A program made the translations under genes and the position numbers. Positions 7,781 through 11,011 of a stretch of 11,011 nt of DNA are shown here, one piece after another (position 1 is the first letter of the stretch; the number at the start of each line of letters is the position of its first letter). The DNA lies in NCBI GenBank assembly GCA_030633365.1, contig DAOVSY010000066.1, positions 1 through 11,011 on the forward strand, written 5' to 3'. A model generated the notes under the pieces. The model searched no databases. It saw only the letters and a program-made list of their open reading frames with translations, and was not told where the DNA came from. This stretch comes from Spirochaetaceae bacterium. GTDB taxonomy: Bacteria > Spirochaetota > Spirochaetia > B11-G9.

Positions 7781-8020
7781 ATGCAGGCAAAATTAATTGA
7801 TATAGGCAATTCCAAAGGATTACGAATCCCTAAAATTTTAATTACAAAGTACCATTTACAACCTCAGTTAAATCTTGAAGAGCTGGAAAATGGGATACTG
7901 ATAAGAGCAGATATTCCTAAAAACAAACTCTCATGGAAAGATACATTCAGAGAAATGGGAAAAGCTGACGAAGACTGGGAAGACTGGGATACTGTGGTTG
8001 ATGATGGCATTGACATCTAA
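7781..8020 (+). CDS. mazE: MazE-type antitoxin (AbrB/SpoVT fold)
   Basis: A 79-residue protein with the hallmark of MazE/AbrB-fold antitoxins, IGNSKGLRIPK, at residues 8-18, followed by a hydrophobic beta-strand pattern (LNLEELENGILIRAD). In this family the N-terminal half dimerises into a swapped-hairpin DNA-binding domain. The C-terminal tail wraps around the toxin and blocks its RNA site. Here the tail from about residue 48 is strongly acidic and contains several tryptophans (KADEDWEDWDTVVDDGIDI), as expected for a toxin-neutralising segment. AAGGAAG upstream supports the ATG. The stop TAA and the toxin ATG share one base (TAATG), which points to translational coupling and fixed stoichiometry. 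It probably represses its own promoter through the inverted repeats at 7739-7767. The family is clear; whether it is called MazE, ChpI or PemI is naming only. Confidence 0.9.
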   Translation: MQAKLIDIGNSKGLRIPKILITKYHLQPQLNLEELENGILIRADIPKNKLSWKDTFREMGKADEDWEDWDTVVDDGIDI

Positions 8021-8346
8021 TGATAATTAAAAGATATGAAATTTTTTATGCAGATCTAAATCCGGCACAGGGAAGTGAAATCAAAAAAATCAGACCAGTT
8101 GTTATAATCAGTAAAACAGAAATGAATAAATACCTGGATACAGTTGTAATATGTCCTGCAACAACAAAGCTTCATCCAAAATGGCGTAGTCGTATTCAAT
8201 GTACAATTGATAATCAAAAAGCAGAGATTGCAGTAGATCAAATAAGAACAATTAGTAAAAAAAGAATTAAAAATAAAATTGATACATTGAGTTCTGAAAA
8301 CAGCCTTAAGTTAAGATCTCTTATTACAGAAATGTATGGGGAATAA
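8020..8346 (+). CDS. mazF: MazF/PemK/ChpB-type mRNA interferase toxin
   Basis: A 108-residue protein of the MazF/PemK endoribonuclease family, which cleaves RNA at short sequences and halts growth when the antitoxin is lost. Family landmarks: YEIFYADLNPAQGSEI at 6-21, KIRPVVIIS at 23-31 with the conserved Arg25-Pro26, PATTK at 46-50 containing the conserved catalytic threonine, and AVDQIRTISKKRI near the C-terminal half. Arg in RPVV and Thr in PATT correspond to the active-site pair known for MazF, so the toxin looks intact. The start overlaps the antitoxin stop by one base and has no strong Shine-Dalgarno of its own. The stop again shares a base with an ATG (TAATG at 8344-8348) that opens a six-codon frame, ahead of the NusG-II gene. 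Cleavage specificity cannot be predicted. Confidence 0.92.
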   Translation: MIIKRYEIFYADLNPAQGSEIKKIRPVVIISKTEMNKYLDTVVICPATTKLHPKWRSRIQCTIDNQKAEIAVDQIRTISKKRIKNKIDTLSSENSLKLRSLITEMYGE

Positions 8347-8355
8347 TGAACCCCA
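8337..8355 (+). other. Hairpin at the mazF stop, in front of the NusG-II start
   Basis: TGGGG (8337-8341) can pair with CCCCA (8351-8355) around a nine-base loop that holds the mazF stop codon. The GTG start at 8356 follows immediately. The stem would occlude the only G-rich ribosome-binding candidate, so ribosomes finishing mazF may be needed to open it. Visible in the sequence; the role is inferred. Confidence 0.35.
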
Positions 8356-8721
8356 GTGAAACTTAAAATTTTTGACTATATATCAATAATTATTTATCTG
8401 GCAATAATTGTGTTAGTATCTGTTTCTGCATACAGCGGAAGTGGAATAGCAGAATCTGTATCAATTGAAGCTGCCGGAGAAACATACATCTATATGCTGA
8501 ACACAGATCGAACAATCGAAGTTGAAGGCCCTCTGGGTATTACTAAAATAATAATACTGGAATCAGAAGTATTTGTAGAAGATTCCCCTTGCAGGGATAA
8601 GCTTTGTGTACAAGCCTCCCCTCTAAACAAATCGGGAGAATGGAATGCCTGTCTGCCAAATAAAGTTTTTATCAGAATCCCTGACAGCGCAGAAAATGAA
8701 TTGGATAGTCTAAGTTTTTGA
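8356..8721 (+). CDS. NusG domain II-containing membrane-anchored protein
   Basis: A 121-residue protein with one N-terminal membrane segment (about residues 7-26) and an extracytoplasmic NusG-domain-II-like beta domain. The family signature is plain: DSPCRDKLCV at 76-85, then CLPNKVFIRIP at 99-109, giving the three conserved cysteines 79, 84 and 99. Despite the domain name it is not the transcription factor NusG; its function is not established. In Firmicutes and spirochaetes such proteins are often found beside a Gx-family transporter and a polyprenyl synthetase. Here a polyprenyl synthetase lies about 1.6 kb further on, beyond two minus-strand genes. The start is GTG, 9 bases after the mazF stop, and is preceded by a hairpin rather than a well-placed Shine-Dalgarno. 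The nearby ATG at 8346 is out of frame and ends after six codons. Confidence 0.85.
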   Translation: MKLKIFDYISIIIYLAIIVLVSVSAYSGSGIAESVSIEAAGETYIYMLNTDRTIEVEGPLGITKIIILESEVFVEDSPCRDKLCVQASPLNKSGEWNACLPNKVFIRIPDSAENELDSLSF

Positions 8722-8745
8722 TCGTATAGAAATAACAGTTTCCCT

Positions 8746-8769
8746 GTAGAGGCGCGATTTATCGCGTCT
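8746..8769. repeat. Palindromic repeat, GTAGAGgCGC type, copy 1
   Basis: After TGTAG, AGGCGCGAT (8750-8758), loop TT and ATCGCGTCT (8761-8769) form a nine-pair hairpin with one G-T wobble, followed by an A-tract. It lies between the convergent NusG-II and NlpC-like genes. The run of A rather than T after the stem on the plus strand argues against a standard terminator in that direction. The GTAGAG start and GCGTCT end resemble the palindrome at 9505-9532. Confidence 0.6.
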
Positions 8770-8810
8770 AAAAAACCATCAAACCATAATTATCATACAT
8801 GACAGAACAT

Positions 8811-8834
8811 GATTTATCACGCCTAAAAAACCAA
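8811..8834. repeat. Degenerate second copy of the 8746 repeat
   Basis: GATTTATC-A-CG-C-CTAAAAAACCA at 8811-8834 repeats GATTTATC-G-CG-T-CTAAAAAACCA at 8756-8779 with two substitutions, at a distance of 55 bases. The left arm of the hairpin is lost: the bases before GATTT read AACAT instead of GGCGC. On the minus strand this area could also act as a weak AU-rich end signal for the NlpC-like gene, since its complement ends in six T. Confidence 0.45.
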
Positions 8835-8854
8835 TAAATCAAAATTCCCAATAT

Positions 8855-9574
8855 TTATTTAAGCAAATACCCCATCCCGAAATCAGTATACAGTTGACTG
8901 GAAAGCCAGTTTTTTGATTCCGGAGATCCCCTCATTCTCATAGGATCATTTAATATTATTTTTTCCCCATCAATAATTTCATAATATTCATCCGGTTTAT
9001 AGAGATTCATTTTTGCCAGGATAATTCCCTTACGATAATTTTCATGTATATATTCAATATTTCCCTTATCATCTATACTCACTACCATTCCCATATGGGT
9101 TAGATAATCATCCGGTTTTCCATTCCCATTTTTGTCAAAAGTATTATCCCAAAAAATTATATCGCCTGGTTTGGGAAGTTCTGTTTTGTAAAGAAGTTCT
9201 TTATCACGTAAAAATTTATAAATTCGCTCTGTTCCACCTCCAGTGTAACCTGGAAAAGCCAAAGCAAGGTCAATTCCTGCATACCAGTAGATAGCCATTA
9301 CAGTGCCGGAACAATCCATACTGAATGATCGGTTATTAACAAAAAGTTCTTCCACACCAATAATCTGATGCGCTTTTTCAACCAGGAGTTGTTGTGTTTC
9401 TGATAATTTCTGAGAATTTGTAATGTTATAATTTGTATTTATGGGATCTGTTTCGATTAGATCTGGGGATGTTTTACAGGAGGAGAGAATTAAGAATATA
9501 ATCAGTAGAGACGCCCTATAGGGCGTCTGTACAGGAATCATCATCTCTGCCAATTTTTTAATTCGATGCCTCAT
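8855..9574 (-). CDS. NlpC/P60-like cysteine peptidase lipoprotein
   Basis: A 239-residue exported protein. Residues 1-32 form a signal sequence with a hydrophobic core (LLIIFLIL) and lipobox L30-S-S-C33, so the mature protein should be a lipoprotein. The catalytic region has the NlpC/P60-type nucleophile motif SMDCSG (85-90, Cys88), LPKPGDIIFWD (133-143) and LTHMGMVV (158-165, His160), with His177 as a possible third residue. Such enzymes usually cut peptidoglycan stem peptides or related amides. Inserted between the PGD block and the histidine is DKNGNGKPDD (147-156), an EF-hand-like calcium loop. Start: ATG at 9574 with AAAGGGG at 9580-9586; Met11 or Met12 would also leave a workable signal peptide. 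Residues 15-24 are encoded by a palindromic repeat. It lies downstream of rlmE across a 93-base gap rich in inverted repeats. Confidence 0.82.
   Translation of the reverse strand: MRHRIKKLAEMMIPVQTPYRASLLIIFLILSSCKTSPDLIETDPINTNYNITNSQKLSETQQLLVEKAHQIIGVEELFVNNRSFSMDCSGTVMAIYWYAGIDLALAFPGYTGGGTERIYKFLRDKELLYKTELPKPGDIIFWDNTFDKNGNGKPDDYLTHMGMVVSIDDKGNIEYIHENYRKGIILAKMNLYKPDEYYEIIDGEKIILNDPMRMRGSPESKNWLSSQLYTDFGMGYLLK
9505..9532. repeat. 28-base palindrome inside a lipoprotein signal-peptide coding region
   Basis: A near-perfect palindrome: 13 of 14 base pairs match, and the central 20 bases (9509-9528, core GACGCCCTATAGGGCGTC) are perfect. Read in the minus-strand gene it encodes Val15 to Leu24 (VQTPYRASLL), just before the hydrophobic core. 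Palindromes of the GTAGAGACG...CGTCTCTAC type are known as dispersed short repeats in several bacterial groups; membership in such a family is inferred from appearance. Confidence 0.65.
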
Positions 9575-9579
9575 TACAT

Positions 9580-9586
9580 CCCCTTT
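9580..9586 (-). promoter_or_regulatory. Shine-Dalgarno of the NlpC-like gene
   Basis: On the minus strand AAAGGGG lies five bases before the ATG at 9574. It supports that start over the two methionines at residues 11 and 12, whose upstream sequence is only GCAGAG. Confidence 0.6.
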
Positions 9587-9615
9587 CGGTGTGAAGATCT
9601 GATTTATCCATATTT

Positions 9616-9666
9616 ATATTTCCAAATATTCCTGTTACCTGTATTACAGGTTCAATAAATTGAACC
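9616..9666. other. Three consecutive inverted repeats between rlmE and the NlpC-like gene
   Basis: Within 51 bases: GGTTCAAT/ATTGAACC with a two-base loop (9649-9666), beginning one base after the rlmE stop; ACCTGTA/TACAGGT around one base (9637-9651), sharing three bases with the first so that both cannot form fully at once; and ATATTT/AAATAT around two bases (9616-9629). None is followed by a T-tract on the minus strand. They could attenuate or process the rlmE-nlpC transcript, or bind a protein; neither is shown. Confidence 0.5.
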
Positions 9667-9667
9667 G

Positions 9668-10258
9668 CTACGAACCCAAACGACCGGTTCCAACAAGAAA
9701 TACCTCGAAGGATTCTTTTCTGCTGGCCTTTGGTTTGAAAATTTTTGCTGTTTTAAAGGATTCTTTCATAACATCCAGAAGTTGATGTTCGTCTCCTCCC
9801 TGGAATATTTTTATTACTAAATTCCCACCTGATTTTAAATTCTTAAGTGCAAAATTTAAAACATCCTCTGCAAGATTGTAGGACCTTCCTGTGTCTACCG
9901 TTCTGTTTCCAGTTGTGGAAGGTGCAGCATCACTTATAACGGAATCATAAGGGCCGGTTCTTACTGCAGTTTCCTGAAAACTCTTGGAAAATGCATCATC
10001 TTTAAAAAATTTAAGATTTCTGCAAACAAGACCCGAATCCAAGGCTTTTAGATCTACAGCAATTATATTTCCAGTACCTTTTAATTTCCTGCAGACATAA
10101 ATTGTCCAGCTTCCAGGGGAAGCACCTATATCAATTATATTGCTTCCTTTCTTTATTATCCGGAATTTTTCATCAATTTCCTTTAATTTATATACAGACC
10201 TGGCAGGATACCCCTCCCTTTGAGCCTGTAGTGAATAATGATCAGGTTTATCACGCAT
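9668..10258 (-). CDS. rlmE: 23S rRNA 2'-O-methyltransferase RlmE (FtsJ/RrmJ)
   Basis: A 196-residue cytoplasmic SAM-dependent methyltransferase of the RrmJ/FtsJ family. The E. coli enzyme methylates the 2'-OH of U2552 in the A-loop of 23S rRNA late in 50S assembly. The SAM-binding motif is DIGASPGSW at 43-51. The catalytic tetrad is complete: Lys24 (SVYKLKEID), Asp110 (SDAAPS), Lys150 (VIKIFQG) and Glu185 (SFEVFLV). The spacings of 86, 40 and 35 residues are exactly those of E. coli RrmJ (K38, D124, K164, E199), so the protein differs mainly by a shorter N-terminus. Other marks are ARSVYKL and the acidic SAM-adenine region near DDAF (87-90). AAGGAAAA at about 10265-10272 serves as ribosome-binding site for the ATG at 10258. 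It is divergent from the polyprenyl synthetase (46-base gap) and lies upstream of the NlpC-like gene. Confidence 0.96.
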   Translation of the reverse strand: MRDKPDHYSLQAQREGYPARSVYKLKEIDEKFRIIKKGSNIIDIGASPGSWTIYVCRKLKGTGNIIAVDLKALDSGLVCRNLKFFKDDAFSKSFQETAVRTGPYDSVISDAAPSTTGNRTVDTGRSYNLAEDVLNFALKNLKSGGNLVIKIFQGGDEHQLLDVMKESFKTAKIFKPKASRKESFEVFLVGTGRLGS

Positions 10259-10304
10259 CTTGACTTTTCCTTATGCTTATGGATATCTCTTAATTGTGGA
10301 AGAG

Positions 10305-11011
10305 ATGTACAATGATAGACTTCAGAAGGTCGAAAAGCAACTACGAAAAGCATTCCCTGCTAAAATTACATATGACTGGGTAAAAACCATCTCCGGGCAA
10401 AAAGAACCCACAGGGAAAATGATCGAGTATGATGCATTTTGTAAACCGGCCAGAGAACTCCTTAACAGAGGAGGAAAAAGGTGGCGTCCTGTCTTAATGC
10501 TCCTGTCATGCGAGCTGGTAGGTGGTGGAGATACCTCCCTGGAGCTTACTCCCCTTGTCGAATTCCCCCATAACGGCAGTCTGGTTATTGATGATATTGA
10601 AGATAAATCAGAATGGAGAAGAGGTGGCAAGGCAGTACATCTTATCTATGGAGATGATTTTGCGATTAATGCAGGAAACCTGCTCTACTACATGCCTACA
10701 ACTTTGATTGATAATTCCAATCTTGATGATTCCAAAAAATTTTTACTCTATAAATACTATGCAGAGAATATGCGGCGCCTTCATTTAGGTCAGGGTTTTG
10801 ATATTCTATGGCATAACAGTTCTATAGTCCCCTCTCCTTCTGATTATGAGCAGATGTGCCGATTTAAAACTGGGGCTCTTGCCAGATTGGCAGCCCAGGC
10901 TGGAGTTATTGCAGGTGGAGGAAGCACTGATACTGCAGAACTTCTGGGTACAGCATGTGAAAATATGGGTGTGGGCTTCCAGATTATGGATGATATTATA
11001 AATCTTACAAC
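10305..11011 (+). CDS. Polyprenyl (isoprenyl) diphosphate synthase, C-terminus cut by window edge
   Basis: An open frame of 235 codons runs off the right edge. It is a trans-prenyltransferase (IspA/IspB/GGPP-synthase superfamily) that condenses isopentenyl diphosphate with allylic diphosphates to make farnesyl- or longer chains for quinones or carrier lipids. Visible marks: GGKRWRP (56-62, diphosphate binding), EFPHNGSLVIDDIED (86-100) with the first aspartate-rich motif DDIED at 96-100, then WRRGGK (104-109), RLHLGQGFD (158-166), FKTGAL (187-192) and FQIMDDIIN (225-233). The second motif reads DDIIN instead of the usual DDxxD; an Asn there also occurs in eukaryotic GGPP synthases. Chain length cannot be told. 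The start is uncertain: ATG at 10305 or GTG at 10296 in the same frame, neither with a well-spaced Shine-Dalgarno. The frame stays open further upstream into rlmE, but on the opposite strand. Confidence 0.9.
   Translation, partial: MYNDRLQKVEKQLRKAFPAKITYDWVKTISGQKEPTGKMIEYDAFCKPARELLNRGGKRWRPVLMLLSCELVGGGDTSLELTPLVEFPHNGSLVIDDIEDKSEWRRGGKAVHLIYGDDFAINAGNLLYYMPTTLIDNSNLDDSKKFLLYKYYAENMRRLHLGQGFDILWHNSSIVPSPSDYEQMCRFKTGALARLAAQAGVIAGGGSTDTAELLGTACENMGVGFQIMDDIINLT

Noticed and set aside
8750..8776. Intrinsic terminator for the NusG-II gene
   Set aside because: The stem is followed by A, not T, on the plus strand, and on the minus strand the T-run precedes rather than follows the stem.
10322..10630. 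Minus-strand open frame of 102 codons opposite the polyprenyl synthetase
   Set aside because: It is antisense to a frame carrying clear prenyltransferase motifs, including DDIED, and looks like no known protein.
1..11011. CRISPR array, phage genes, transposase or replication origin
   Set aside because: No regularly spaced repeats, no recognisable integrase or transposase frame, and no DnaA-box cluster were seen.

Overview
The window is AT-rich bacterial chromosome, most likely from a free-living or host-associated spirochaete (Spirochaetota). This rests on the gene mix: a DUF4416 protein, lipoproteins with a relaxed lipobox, a NusG-domain-II membrane protein near a polyprenyl synthetase, and HtpG, LeuS and RlmE of ordinary bacterial type. 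The assignment is an inference from gene content, not from a marker gene. No stretch over 300 bases lacks a gene; the longest non-coding gap is 7568-7780.

Left part (1-1854). A truncated, unrecognised gene runs off the left edge on the minus strand. It is divergent from a two-gene plus-strand unit: a DUF4416 protein and an unknown lipoprotein. The lipoprotein gene overlaps the 3' end of leuS by 20 bases, tail to tail.

Centre (1835-7567). A minus-strand operon holds a CNNM/CBS/CorC-type membrane protein followed by leuS. It shares a compact divergent promoter region with plus-strand htpG. The true htpG start is at 5696, not at an upstream in-frame TTG.

Accessory-looking segment (7568-8854). 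A 97-base compound palindromic repeat follows htpG. Then comes a MazE/MazF-type toxin-antitoxin pair with a near-consensus promoter and two overlapping perfect inverted repeats that use a common central segment. This layout resembles the alternating palindrome known for E. coli mazEF autoregulation. A NusG-domain-II membrane protein follows only 9 bases after the toxin. The segment ends in a second palindromic repeat, and both repeats carry the same 9-base string facing the cassette ends.

Right part (8855-11011). A minus-strand unit holds rlmE (23S rRNA 2'-O-methyltransferase, with the full K-D-K-E tetrad) followed by an NlpC/P60-like lipoprotein. The signal peptide of that lipoprotein is partly encoded by a 28-base palindrome that looks like a dispersed repeat. 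A truncated plus-strand polyprenyl (isoprenoid) diphosphate synthase runs off the right edge.

Most genes are ordinary housekeeping functions. The points of interest are the palindromic repeats (one inside a coding sequence), the mazEF operator architecture, and the mazEF-NusG-II arrangement between repeats.
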